From positions 62,001-126,000 of the forward strand of contig CBDEFY010000001.1 in the NCBI GenBank assembly GCA_965237595.1: a stretch of 64,000 nt of DNA, written 5' to 3'. Made by a program: the position numbers and the translations under genes. This DNA comes from UBA9611 sp965237595. GTDB lineage: Bacteria > Chloroflexota > Dehalococcoidia > Lucifugimonadales > UBA3495. Positions 1-8,305 of this stretch are shown in pieces (positions within the stretch are counted from its first letter, which is position 1; each line of letters opens with the position of its first letter). The notes beneath the pieces are model-generated. The model was not told the DNA's origin. It saw only the letters and a program-made list of their open reading frames with translations, and did not search any database.

Positions 1-193
1 GAGCTTCCTAACGTAGGCTCTTCAATTTTTCGGCTGAGTCTGGCACCTGGCCGCCTGAAAACCAATAAAAGTATTTTTTTCGGTCACTTGCTACCGCTGT
101 TTCGAGTGCTGCGAAAATGGCACGTCATGTAATGAGAGAACTGGCCGAAATCGTTATATATTTTTTCTTGGGCCTGTTACAAGATTTTGCCAT
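1..193. other. Flanking DNA left of IS630-type element, no gene seen
   Basis: This AT-richer stretch has no open frame with convincing coding character or start signal. It ends at the inverted repeat of the insertion sequence. Nothing identifiable is seen in it. Confidence 0.4.
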
Positions 194-1423
194 ACTAGTA
201 CTCAGTCAACCGTAAAATCGGAAGGGTAAAGGCGGTGAAGTTTGGTTCGTGCGTCCCGGGTGTTGAACCGCCAGTTGATGGTGGCTCTGGCGGCGTTGCG
301 CTCCTTGACCAGAGCATCGACTTCCCTCCTGAGGGCCTCCTCGCCGGAGAGCCGCTGCTTCAGGCAGGAGCGGGACAGGACGCTGAACTCGATCTCCGCC
401 ATGTTCAACCAACTCCCGTGCTTGGGCGTGTAATGAAACTCCAGCCGCCTGGCAATCCTCCGGGCTTCCTCAGCCGGGAAAGTCTCGTACAGCGATGCCC
501 GGCGATGGGTATTCAGATTGTCCAAGACAACCCTTACCACCTCGGCTTCCGGGTAGGCTTCATCCGCCAGCCAGCGCATCCGGCGGGCGAAGTCTTGCAT
601 CGTGCGCCGCTCCGTGACCGCCACCCCTCGCCAACCCGCCAAGGGCTCGCAGGCCAAGAACAGGTTGCGGGTACCCTCCCGCCGGTATTCGTAGTCCTGC
701 CGCAGCGGAAGTCCCGGCCGGGGCGGCAGAGCGGGCTGGGTCTCCGCCAACAACTGGGTGGATGTCTCGTCAAAGCAAACCACCGGACGTTGGGGATCAT
801 AGGGTTCGGCGTAGAGATCCAGGACATCCTCCATGTTAGCCACAAATTCCGCGCTCACCTTGGGAATGCACCACTCCTTCTTCTGCCACGGCTTGAGGGC
901 GTTTTTTTGAGACGCTGGCGCACCCCCTCGTGGGACATGGAGGGCGTCAGCCCCAACTCGACCACCTTCCCGGCCAGCAGACGCAGGGTCCAGTGGTCAT
1001 GCCCTTCCGGCGGCGGGCTGCAGGCCAAAGCAATCAGGTGGGCTTCGCCCCGGTCGTCCAACTTCCGGGGCCGGTTGGCCTGGGGACGGTCCTGCAAAAC
1101 CCTCTCCAACCCTTCTTCGGCAAAGCGCTGCTTGACCCGGTATACGGTGCTCAGGGCCACATCCAAAGCTTCGGCCACTTGGGGTGCCGCCCAACCGTCG
1201 TCGCTCTTTAGGAGAATCCGCGCTCTAGCGGTCACTCGGGCTGAGTTTTTGCCAACCCGGATCAGTCGCTGGAGCTCTTCCCGTTGTTCCTGTGCCAGCC
1301 GCACCGCGTATTTGTCCCTGACCATCACTGCCACCCCCGCCATCAACACTTCCCGCCAGGCAGGATAGCTCAATTGGCCCCTTTCTTAAACAAATCTCAA
1401 AACCAAGTTGACTGAGTACTAGT
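194..1423 (-). mobile_element. IS630-type insertion sequence
   Basis: The element is bounded by a perfect 17-bp inverted repeat: ACTAGTACTCAGTCAAC at 194-210 and its reverse complement at 1407-1423. The outermost bases are themselves palindromic (ACTAGT) and contain the TA dinucleotide that IS630/Tc1-type elements duplicate on insertion, so the exact element edge could lie at the internal TA. The interior is filled by one transposase read on the minus strand. The length, about 1.2 kb, is typical of the family. Identity as IS630-type rests on the transposase. Intact ends and an intact reading system suggest recent activity. Confidence 0.88.
202..1373 (-). CDS. IS630-type transposase, two frames joined by -1 frameshift
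   Basis: The product is a DDE transposase. The upstream frame (1373 to 855) encodes the N-terminal helix-turn-helix half, with a winged-helix region around AEALDVALSTVYRVKQRF. The downstream frame (858 to 202) carries the catalytic half, with acidic residues in VVCFDE, VVLDNLNTH and GSWLNMAEIE. The two frames are not separate genes. At 902-908 there is a run of seven T on the plus strand (A7 in the message), in codon context CTC AAA AAA ACG. A -1 slip there restores the conserved continuation (NALKPWQKKEWC, then MSAEFVANMED). The stop codon lies inside the left inverted repeat. The true start may be an internal Met (1343 or 1325) rather than 1373. The -1 slip could be ribosomal or transcriptional; the sequence cannot distinguish these. 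Confidence 0.85.
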
Positions 1424-1474
1424 GGCGCCGGCAGTCAGCCTGGGTGAACCGCCGGTGACCAAGGAGACCCCTAA

Positions 1475-1741
1475 ATGGGGAGTATGGACAGACTGGGTCC
1501 TTCGCCAAGCGACCTCAATCGCCGCCACAAATTTTGGGTGGCTGCTACTATTTGGTGGGCCACGTTGGTTACAGTCATATATTTGCCAATTCCAATCTTG
1601 GCCATCGGGATGGCGTTCGGCGACGCCCAACCAGGGACTAAATCGTTCATCGCATATATAGCCGGGATTACCGGAGGAAGCACGTTGCTTGCCATCCCTG
1701 AATTCTATTTGTTCAGGCCCTTCTCTCAAATGTTTAGATAA
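1475..1741 (+). CDS. Small predicted membrane protein, unknown function
   Basis: This 88-aa frame is preceded by a good ribosome-binding site (AAGGAG about 10 bases before the ATG). The translation has a hydrophilic N-terminus of about 20 residues, then one hydrophobic segment (roughly residues 22-48, WVAATIWWATLV onward). A second weaker hydrophobic segment lies near residues 58-75. I do not recognise a family. It lies just outside the IS630-type element and points away from it. The hydrophobic pattern and ribosome-binding site support a real gene, but it could be a chance frame. Confidence 0.4.
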   Translation: MGSMDRLGPSPSDLNRRHKFWVAATIWWATLVTVIYLPIPILAIGMAFGDAQPGTKSFIAYIAGITGGSTLLAIPEFYLFRPFSQMFR

Positions 1742-2062
1742 GTGCAACCTGGAATCGGATTTCCAAATCACAGCAGTGTCCCCCATTATAAACCCAAGAA
1801 ATTAGGCCTCGCAACGATTGAAACATCGCTTTACCGTCGTTCTTTTAACTGGTCATGCCTTATCAGCCGGTTCGGCACAAATCTGCAACTTAATTTATGA
1901 AAGAATTCACGTATTCACCCCCAATCACACAAAGTTCTCCGAGCGTAAGACCAGACGAAGAGTTTAGCGGGATATCTCTCTTTCTGGCAACCCAAATGAC
2001 GTACATCTACTTGAGCAGCAAAAAAATATACAGCTAAATTCTTAGTGGAGACGGGAGAGGCT
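1742..2062. other. Intergenic region, nothing identified
   Basis: This AT-richer stretch lies between the small membrane protein and the convergent alcohol dehydrogenase gene. No open frame, strong hairpin or T-run terminator was recognised. Confidence 0.4.
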
Positions 2063-3148
2063 TTAAAAGACCACCACAGACCGGAGCACCTCTCCCCGCT
2101 CCATCTTGTGGAAAGCCTCTTCGACGTCGCCGATGGCAATGGTCTCGGACACGAACCTATCAAGATCTAAGCGTCCTTGGAGGTAGAGGTCGATCAACAT
2201 GGGGAAATCACGGGAGGGCAGGCAGTCGCCGTACCAGGAAGATTTCAGGCTGCCGCCCCGGCCGAAAACCTCCAGGAGGGGCAGTTCAATCTTCATGCCG
2301 GGACTGGGCACGCCCACCAGGACCACCGTGCCGGCGTGGTCCCTGGCGTAAAAAGCCTGCTCGTAGGTCACCGGGTTGCCCACGGCTTCTATGGCCACAT
2401 TGACGCCGTTCCCGCCGGTCAGCTTCCGTATCTCCTCTATGGGGTCTGTGGACGAGGAGTTGATGGTGTGGGTCGCCCCGAATTCTTTGGCCCAGGCCAA
2501 CTTCCGGTCGTCGATGTCCACGCCGATGATGGTGTGAGCGCCGGCCAGCTTAGCACCTGCGATCGCCGCGTCGCCGACCCCGCCGCAACCGAACACCGCC
2601 ACCGAGTCACCCCGGCTGACGTTGCCTGTATTCATGGCCGCGCCCAATCCCGCCATGATGCCGCAGCCCACCAGTCCCGCCGCTTCGGGGCTCGCCTGGG
2701 GCGAGACCTTTACCGCCTGCCCGGCGTCCACCAACGTCAGTTCGGCAAAGGCGCCGATGCCCAAGGCGGGCGAAAGGGGGGTGCCGTCGGCCAGCGTCAT
2801 GGGCTGGAAGGCGTTCCGGCTGGCGAAACAGTACCAGGGAGCGCCGCGCTGGCACGAACGGCAGGCGCCGCAGGGGGCACGCCAGGCGATGATTACGAAG
2901 TCGCCGGGGGTAACGTTGGTAACGCCGTCGCCGACCGCCTCCACCGTCCCCGAAGCCTCGTGCCCCAGAAGAAAGGGAAAATCGTCGTTGATGGCCCCCT
3001 CCCGGTAATGGAGGTCGGTGTGGCAGACTCCGCAGGCCTTCACCCGGACCAACGCTTCGCCGGAACCCGGATCGGGCACCAGGATGGGGACCAATCTCAC
3101 CGGTGCGCCCTTGGCTTCAGCGACTACTCCGTTCACCTGATGTGCCAT
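2063..3148 (-). CDS. Zinc-dependent alcohol dehydrogenase, MscR/formaldehyde-dehydrogenase type
   Basis: This 361-aa medium-chain dehydrogenase has both zinc sites. The catalytic site shows Cys42 (GVCHTD) and His63-Glu64 (GHE). The structural site has four cysteines at 93, 96, 99 and 107. A Rossmann motif GCGGVG occupies residues 187-192, and Asp211 at the end of the second strand predicts NAD rather than NADP. Length and sequence style match the S-(hydroxymethyl)mycothiol dehydrogenase/NDMA-dependent alcohol dehydrogenase branch, but the true substrate is not readable. The start is supported by AGGAGG about 9 bases upstream. An amidase gene lies directly upstream on the same strand, so the two may be co-transcribed. 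Confidence 0.85.
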   Translation of the reverse strand: MAHQVNGVVAEAKGAPVRLVPILVPDPGSGEALVRVKACGVCHTDLHYREGAINDDFPFLLGHEASGTVEAVGDGVTNVTPGDFVIIAWRAPCGACRSCQRGAPWYCFASRNAFQPMTLADGTPLSPALGIGAFAELTLVDAGQAVKVSPQASPEAAGLVGCGIMAGLGAAMNTGNVSRGDSVAVFGCGGVGDAAIAGAKLAGAHTIIGVDIDDRKLAWAKEFGATHTINSSSTDPIEEIRKLTGGNGVNVAIEAVGNPVTYEQAFYARDHAGTVVLVGVPSPGMKIELPLLEVFGRGGSLKSSWYGDCLPSRDFPMLIDLYLQGRLDLDRFVSETIAIGDVEEAFHKMERGEVLRSVVVF

Positions 3149-3221
3149 GAATCTCGTCCTCCTGGGTGCCTGTTAAGTCTCCGGGAGAAATGATGCCGGG
3201 TTCCTGGGAATTGTTCACAAA

Positions 3222-4424
3222 TCAAACCGCCAGGGCCGCCTCGACTTTCCGTGCGAAACCAATCAACGCTTCGTCGGAACCGTGGTCTCCCATGATCGAG
3301 ATGCCCACCGGAAGGCCGTTGACCTCGGCCAACGGTAGGTTCAATTGAGGGCGTCCCGTGGTGCCTGCGATGCAGGTCAACCGGATGATCCTCGACAGGA
3401 CCTCCCGCTTGGCGGAGGTGGCTAGGCCGCGCATGGGGGCGGGACTCGGCGCCGTGGGCAAGCAGACAAATCCGCCACCGGCGAATACCTCGTCCATCCT
3501 GACCCTGATTTTGTCCCTGGCTACCACTGCCTCATCCAGCTGGGTTTCGGTCAAAGTGGTGGCGAAGTTGTAGCGCTCGCTGACCCAGAAACTGAACCTG
3601 GGATTGTCCCGGTCGATCCAGTCCTTCACCGACTCCCACGCTTCCTTGGATTGGAGCACGTTTTGCTGGGAGGCCCATTCTGCCAGACCGTTGGGCGCCA
3701 ACCGCTCGTTGGTCGAGGTCTCGGCCAGGGCGGCTATCTTCTTTGCCAGCGGCAGCAGCACGTTCGCCACGTCCTGGTCCGCCTCTTCAAAGGCGTCTTG
3801 GGCGATGACCAGACGGCCGGGACCTGAGTCGGGAATCTCGCTCTGGAGTAAAACCTCACCCACCCGGGCGTAAGTCTCGGCGTCCCTGGCGAACCAGCCG
3901 ATGGTGTCGTAGCTGGGCGCCTGTATCAAAATGCCGTCCAAAAGGATCCGCCCGTGGGTCGGGCGCAATCCGTAGAGGCCGCAGAAACTGGCGGGAATGC
4001 GCACCGAGCCTCCCGTGTCGGACCCCAGGGCAAAGTTCACCAGGCCCCCGGCCACCGCCGCCGCCGACCCGCTGGACGACCCTCCCGGGTCCCGTCCCGG
4101 CGCTTTTGAGTTGATTGGGGTGCCGAAGTGGGCGTTCTCTCCCAGGATGCCCCTGGTTAGTTCATCGGTGTGGGTCTTGCCCACCATGGTGGCCCCTGCA
4201 TTCACCAAGGTCTGCACCACCCAGGCGTTCCGCTCGGCGGGCGGATGAGTCGTCTTCCAGTCCGGGTTGCCCCCACCGGTCACGTGTCCTGCAACGTCGA
4301 AGATGTCCTTGGCGGCGAATGTCAGGCCGGAAAGGGGCCCTCCCAGATGTCCGGACAGATAGGCTTCAGTGTCCTTGCAGAAGGCGTCCAAGGGGTCGAC
4401 AAAGGGTTGTCTGGGCCTGGGCAT
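3222..4424 (-). CDS. Amidase-signature family hydrolase
   Basis: This 400-aa protein carries the Ser-cisSer-Lys triad of the amidase-signature family. Lys39 lies in TFAAKD, Ser116 in the glycine/serine-rich loop (GGSSSGSAAA), and nucleophile Ser140 in GSDTGGSVRIPA. The Ser116-Ser140 spacing of 24 matches the family. It is shorter than GatA (about 480 aa) and lacks GatA context, because gatB lies elsewhere with no gatA. It is more like AMI1/indoleacetamide-hydrolase or AtzE-type amidases that hydrolyse small amides. AGGAGG lies about 8 bases before the ATG. It precedes the alcohol dehydrogenase with a 73-bp gap, a possible two-gene unit. Substrate unknown. Confidence 0.85.
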   Translation of the reverse strand: MPRPRQPFVDPLDAFCKDTEAYLSGHLGGPLSGLTFAAKDIFDVAGHVTGGGNPDWKTTHPPAERNAWVVQTLVNAGATMVGKTHTDELTRGILGENAHFGTPINSKAPGRDPGGSSSGSAAAVAGGLVNFALGSDTGGSVRIPASFCGLYGLRPTHGRILLDGILIQAPSYDTIGWFARDAETYARVGEVLLQSEIPDSGPGRLVIAQDAFEEADQDVANVLLPLAKKIAALAETSTNERLAPNGLAEWASQQNVLQSKEAWESVKDWIDRDNPRFSFWVSERYNFATTLTETQLDEAVVARDKIRVRMDEVFAGGGFVCLPTAPSPAPMRGLATSAKREVLSRIIRLTCIAGTTGRPQLNLPLAEVNGLPVGISIMGDHGSDEALIGFARKVEAALAV

Positions 4425-4598
4425 CGGCGGACCTCCTTGACTGCTGCCGGACCGCTGGAGCAGATGGGTCTGAGGCGGTTACCGTAGTATATATCAAGAT
4501 GCCGTCCAGGCCATGGAAATAATCGGGAACAAAATCGCGACGAAATCCGTCATGTAAGGAGAGGCACTTATAAGAGTAGGATTGAACGGAGGACGGCG

Positions 4599-5399
4599 AT
4601 GAACAAGAGACTCGGCATAATCATGGTCCTGATGGCTGCGGTGGCCTTGTTGGCGGTGGTTGCCTGCGGGAGCAGCGCTACGGCGCCAGTTCCCACCCAG
4701 CCACCGGCTACCGAAACCCCCATCAAGGGGAATCCACTGGCGGAGGAACCAAAGACAATCGAGGTACCGGCCCCCATCGAAGACGCAACAGTGGTGGCCC
4801 CCGAGGAGCCCGGCGGCGAGTACGTCCTCAAGATTACCTCCGGTCTGCCCAGCGGCTGCGCCGAGTTCAATGGGTACGGCGTCGAACGCGACGGCAGTAG
4901 GTTCGTGGTTGACGTAACCAACCTGATGCCCGATCCCAGTGAGCCCATCGCCTGCACCGAGATCTACAGCTACCACGACGGCGAGGTCGCGCTGGGAAGC
5001 GGACTCAATGGCGGAGAGACATACACTGTTGCCATCAACGGAGAGCTGACGATTACCTTCGTCGCCCGTAGTGTTGACGACATTGGCATGGTCGAAAAAG
5101 AGTCTCCCATCGAGGAGATTGAGGTGGTCGAGGCCGACGGCGGATATCTCTTGACTGTTATCTCCAGGCTGCCCTTGGGCAGCACTTGCTCCAAGTTCAA
5201 TGGATACAAGATCAACCGGCGGTTCGCCGAGCGGATCGAAGTAACCCTGACCCACCTGGAAGTCACGGCGGACAACGTGCCCTGCACCGCCGACCTGCCG
5301 GTGGTGCTCAGCGAGATACCTCTTGGCGAAGACTTTACCGGCGGCCAGACCTACACGGTATCGGTTAATGGCGAGGAAACCGTCTTCACCGCCAGATAG
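4599..5399 (+). CDS. Lipoprotein with two tandem copies of a ~95-aa domain
   Basis: The 266-aa product starts with a charged and hydrophobic signal peptide ending in a lipobox (LAVVAC, Cys23). A Pro/Thr-rich linker follows. The mature part contains two related units. Unit one (about residues 72-165) and unit two (about 175-266) share the pattern Y-x-L-x-(I/V)-x-S-x-LP..C..FNGY, a central Cys, and GG(E/Q)TYT(V)..NGE..TF.AR at the end. Each unit holds two cysteines that could pair outside the cell. I do not recognise a named domain; an Ig-like beta fold is a guess. A rho-independent terminator follows directly, so it is probably monocistronic. Confidence 0.75.
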   Translation: MNKRLGIIMVLMAAVALLAVVACGSSATAPVPTQPPATETPIKGNPLAEEPKTIEVPAPIEDATVVAPEEPGGEYVLKITSGLPSGCAEFNGYGVERDGSRFVVDVTNLMPDPSEPIACTEIYSYHDGEVALGSGLNGGETYTVAINGELTITFVARSVDDIGMVEKESPIEEIEVVEADGGYLLTVISRLPLGSTCSKFNGYKINRRFAERIEVTLTHLEVTADNVPCTADLPVVLSEIPLGEDFTGGQTYTVSVNGEETVFTAR

Positions 5400-5424
5400 A
5401 CTCAAATTAGACCCAAGCTACAGA

Positions 5425-5453
5425 ACCGGCCGGGTATCTCCCGGACGGTTTTC
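5425..5453 (+). terminator. Rho-independent terminator after lipoprotein gene
   Basis: A GC-rich inverted repeat (CCGGCCGGG / CCCGGACGG with a TATCT loop and one mismatch) is followed by TTTTCTG, 25 bases after the lipoprotein stop codon. Confidence 0.65.
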
Positions 5454-5539
5454 TGCGTCTGGCGCATCTGCGATATACTGTTTAACCACCGATTAACCGG
5501 GAGATATCTCCCCCGATTGGTCAATCATGGAGGGTTGAT

Positions 5540-6880
5540 ATGCTGACCGCCGAAGCCAATGAGAGACTCACCAGAGTGGGCCCGGGGACTCCCATGGGTG
5601 AGTTGATGCGCCGGTATTGGCTCCCCATACGGCCCCTAGCCCAACTGAAAGAGGAAGACGTGATGCCGGTCCGGGTGTTGGGAGAGGACCTGGTCCTGTT
5701 CATCACCAAAAAGGGCGAACTCGGTCTGGTGGGCGAGCGCTGCCCTCACCGGTTGACCATGATGAAATACGGCATCCCCGACGAGGACGGCCTCCGCTGC
5801 TGCTATCACGGTTGGATGTTCGCCCCCAACGGCCAGTGTATCGACACCCCGCTGGAGTCTCCCACCAATAATCTGAAGGAGCAGGTGAAGATTGGCGCCT
5901 ACCCGGTGCAGGAGATGGGGGGCTTGGTCTGGGCCTACATGGGCCCAGAGCCGGTACCTCTGCTTCCTCCGTGGGACCTGTTTGTGGCGCCCAACTCCAT
6001 CCGCCAGATCGGTATTGCCGAATTGGCCTGCAACTGGCTCCAATGCCACGAGAACACCGGCGACCCGGCCCACAGCGTTTACCTCCACGGCCACAAATTC
6101 AAGTACATGCTGGAGAAGCAGGGCAAGCTGGAAGAACGGGCGAAGGACGGGCAGATGCACACCTTGTATTCCCGTATGGACATGGCCCGTGGAATCGAGT
6201 CCCTCTACGCCCACGAGACCCAATACGGCATGGAAAAGGGGATGAACTACTCCAAAGCCCTGGGCGCCGACAGTGACCGGGTGTCCCGCCATTCCACCGT
6301 CATCTTCCCCATCTACACTCAGACCGGCAGGCCCGGCCAGGTCCGCCAAGAGTTCCAGATCAGGGTGCCCATCGACGACACCCACACCTACCACATCAAC
6401 TATGGCTGTTACATGGCGCCCGAGTCGGTGGACGCGGGTGAGCAGGAGTCCGTTCCCTACTACAACGTGCCCCTGTACGATGACGACGGGCGGGCTTTGT
6501 GGGACTTCGTCCTTGCCCAGGACATCCACGCTTGGATATCCCAGGGCGACATAATGGACCGGACCGTGGAGCAACTGGGCCGGACCGACCTGCCCATCGT
6601 GTTCATGCGCCGTCAGTTTGAGGAACAGCTAAGTATCATGGAGGACGGCGGCGACCCCAAGAACGTCTTCCGTGACCCCGACACCATGCCCGGCCTGATT
6701 CACGGCGGGGTCTGGAAAGAGGGCAATTCCTCAGTCACTGGCGCCGGAAGCGCCATCGCAAACTTCCGTTCCGCCTACCACAAAGGTTATGGCATCGACG
6801 ACGCCGACCGTTACGGCCCGGCCATGCCGGAGATTATCGACCTGATGCAGCGCATCGACGATTACATATCGGCCGGCTAG
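5540..6880 (+). CDS. Rieske non-heme iron oxygenase, alpha subunit
   Basis: This 446-aa oxygenase has a Rieske [2Fe-2S] motif (C68-x-H70, then C87-x2-H90). Its mononuclear iron site is NWLQCHENTGDPAHSVYLH, with bridging Asp175, ligands His178 and His183, and a more distal Asp. This is the phthalate-4,5-dioxygenase-like subgroup, which hydroxylates or demethylates aromatic acids and needs a separate reductase. No reductase gene is present in the window. GGAGG lies 6 bases before the ATG. It heads a run of same-strand catabolic genes (Tag-like protein, SDR, LigB remnant, esterase), suggesting a shared role in degrading an aromatic or other recalcitrant compound. The actual substrate is not deducible. 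Confidence 0.9.
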   Translation: MLTAEANERLTRVGPGTPMGELMRRYWLPIRPLAQLKEEDVMPVRVLGEDLVLFITKKGELGLVGERCPHRLTMMKYGIPDEDGLRCCYHGWMFAPNGQCIDTPLESPTNNLKEQVKIGAYPVQEMGGLVWAYMGPEPVPLLPPWDLFVAPNSIRQIGIAELACNWLQCHENTGDPAHSVYLHGHKFKYMLEKQGKLEERAKDGQMHTLYSRMDMARGIESLYAHETQYGMEKGMNYSKALGADSDRVSRHSTVIFPIYTQTGRPGQVRQEFQIRVPIDDTHTYHINYGCYMAPESVDAGEQESVPYYNVPLYDDDGRALWDFVLAQDIHAWISQGDIMDRTVEQLGRTDLPIVFMRRQFEEQLSIMEDGGDPKNVFRDPDTMPGLIHGGVWKEGNSSVTGAGSAIANFRSAYHKGYGIDDADRYGPAMPEIIDLMQRIDDYISAG

Positions 6881-6931
6881 CTTTCCCATCGGAAGGATCC
6901 CAGAGGCCCAACGGTTCCCAGGAGGAGCAAT

Positions 6932-7387
6932 ATGCCAGAGATGGAAGCTCCGGCAACAATCAAACCCCAAGGCCCCGGCGACTACCTTGAGATTATGAGC
7001 AAGGTGGTCTTTCAGGCGGGGATGTCTTATAAGGTCGTCGAAGCCAAGTGGCCAGGCATCCGGGCGGCGTTCCACGGGTTCGACGCCGCCAAGGTAGCCG
7101 GCATGACCCCTCCGGAGATCGACCAGCTAGCCCAGGACACCCGCGTCATCCGCAACCGCCGCAAGCTGGAATCCGTGGTGAGCAATGCCCAGAGACTGTT
7201 GGAGCTTGACTCCAAATTCGGCGGGTTTCGGAATTACCTCCGCTCCCAGGGGGACTTCGCCAGTCTGGTCAAGCACCTGCGCAAGCAATTCAAGTTCCTG
7301 GGCGACATGGGCTGCTACTATTACCTCTACGTGGTCGGCGAGGAGGTCCCGCCCCACGAGGAGTGGCAGGCCAGCCTAAAGAAATGA
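6932..7387 (+). CDS. Tag-like (3-methyladenine DNA glycosylase I family) protein
   Basis: This 151-aa protein resembles a core part of DNA-3-methyladenine glycosylase I: FQAGMSYKVVEAKWPGIRAAF near residues 27-47, then helices with a FxxLRxQ-type pattern. It is shorter than E. coli Tag (about 187 aa). It also lacks the N-terminal Cys and C-terminal His/Cys zinc ligands, so glycosylase activity is uncertain. A strong ribosome-binding site (AGGAGG) precedes the ATG. It sits between the Rieske oxygenase and an SDR with short gaps, an unusual place for a repair gene. Such Tag-like proteins in catabolic clusters may have another role (inference). Confidence 0.7.
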   Translation: MPEMEAPATIKPQGPGDYLEIMSKVVFQAGMSYKVVEAKWPGIRAAFHGFDAAKVAGMTPPEIDQLAQDTRVIRNRRKLESVVSNAQRLLELDSKFGGFRNYLRSQGDFASLVKHLRKQFKFLGDMGCYYYLYVVGEEVPPHEEWQASLKK

Positions 7388-7409
7388 AAAGGCTTGGGGG
7401 GTTGATGAT

Positions 7410-8243
7410 TTGAAGCTGGAAGGAATGGTCGCACTGGTAACGGGCACCAGCCCAAATATCATGGGCGGCATCGGGGAAGGGCTGGCAGAAGAAGGGGCCG
7501 ACCTGGTCTGCGTCGACATCCGGGACGAATATGCCGAACAATGTGCCCAGTCCGTGATTAACATCGGACGCCGTGCCATCGGAATCGCCTGCGACGTGAC
7601 CGACGACGCCCAAGTGACCGCCGCGTTGGAACGGGCCAAGGAGTCCTTCGGTGGTGTGGACATCTTGGTCAACGGCGCAACTCTGTTCAACACGAAAGGC
7701 GTCTTGGACATGCCCGTGGACGAATGGCGGCGTCAGACCGACGTGTTATTGACCGGCGCTTTTGTGTTCACCAAACACGCCGCCCAGCAAATGATTAGTC
7801 TTGGTCGCTCGGGCAACACAATCAACATCATCTCCACGGCCGGTCATCAGGGTGAGCCCGGCAACATCGGCTACGGCACCGCCAAAGGGGGCCTGCTGAA
7901 TTTCAACCGTTCAGTAGCGATGGAGTTGGCCCAATATGGGATCCGGGTCAATAGCGTCACCCCCACCGCCACCGACCGGACCGAGGGGACGGAGCGGGCG
8001 CAGCGCTGGGGCGTAGAGTGGCCCACCCCCAGGAAGGGACAACGGGCCAAAGGGTTGCTTCCCGACGCCAGCACCGGTGCGCCCCTGCAAAAACTGCCCA
8101 GCCCCAGCCACTATGCCAAAGCGGCGGCGTTCTTGGCCTCGGACGAAGCCGAGATGATTACCGGCTTGGACCTGCGGGTCGAAGCCGGGGCCATCTCCAA
8201 ATACTGGATCTGGGATCCCAGTGCGGAAACGTCCCATGTCTGA
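7410..8243 (+). CDS. SDR-family oxidoreductase
   Basis: This 277-aa short-chain dehydrogenase begins with a TTG start preceded by a purine-rich GGGGGG site. The glycine-rich nucleotide motif is a variant (TGTSPNIMGGIGEG), Asp38 ends the second strand (VCVDI), and the catalytic Tyr155 and Lys159 are seen in GYGTAKGG with Ser in IISTAG upstream. Asp at the second-strand end favours NAD. An insertion of about 40 residues follows the active site (RWGVEWPTPRKGQRAKG onward). It lies 22 bases after the Tag-like gene, so it is likely in the same operon as the Rieske oxygenase. It may oxidise a dihydrodiol or secondary alcohol (inference). Confidence 0.85.
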   Translation: MKLEGMVALVTGTSPNIMGGIGEGLAEEGADLVCVDIRDEYAEQCAQSVINIGRRAIGIACDVTDDAQVTAALERAKESFGGVDILVNGATLFNTKGVLDMPVDEWRRQTDVLLTGAFVFTKHAAQQMISLGRSGNTINIISTAGHQGEPGNIGYGTAKGGLLNFNRSVAMELAQYGIRVNSVTPTATDRTEGTERAQRWGVEWPTPRKGQRAKGLLPDASTGAPLQKLPSPSHYAKAAAFLASDEAEMITGLDLRVEAGAISKYWIWDPSAETSHV

Positions 8244-8305
8244 CCACCGGCACAACGCACAGATTATAAATTCTTAACCGGAAGCCGACCCTAGGAGATG
8301 AACCG

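Noticed and set aside
235..1368. Open frame of 377 codons on the plus strand over the IS630-type element
   Set aside because: It lies fully antisense to the transposase, whose motifs are unmistakable; the frame is open only through high GC codon bias.
2177..3193. Open frame of 338 codons antisense to the alcohol dehydrogenase
   Set aside because: The dehydrogenase on the other strand has complete zinc and NAD motifs and a ribosome-binding site; the antisense product has none.
4494..5405. Open frame of 303 codons antisense to the lipoprotein
   Set aside because: The lipoprotein has a signal peptide, lipobox and terminator; the antisense frame has low-complexity Gly/Leu composition only.
5636..6574. 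Open frame of 312 codons antisense to the Rieske oxygenase
   Set aside because: No motifs, composition is His/Val/Gly-biased as expected for antisense of a GC-rich gene.
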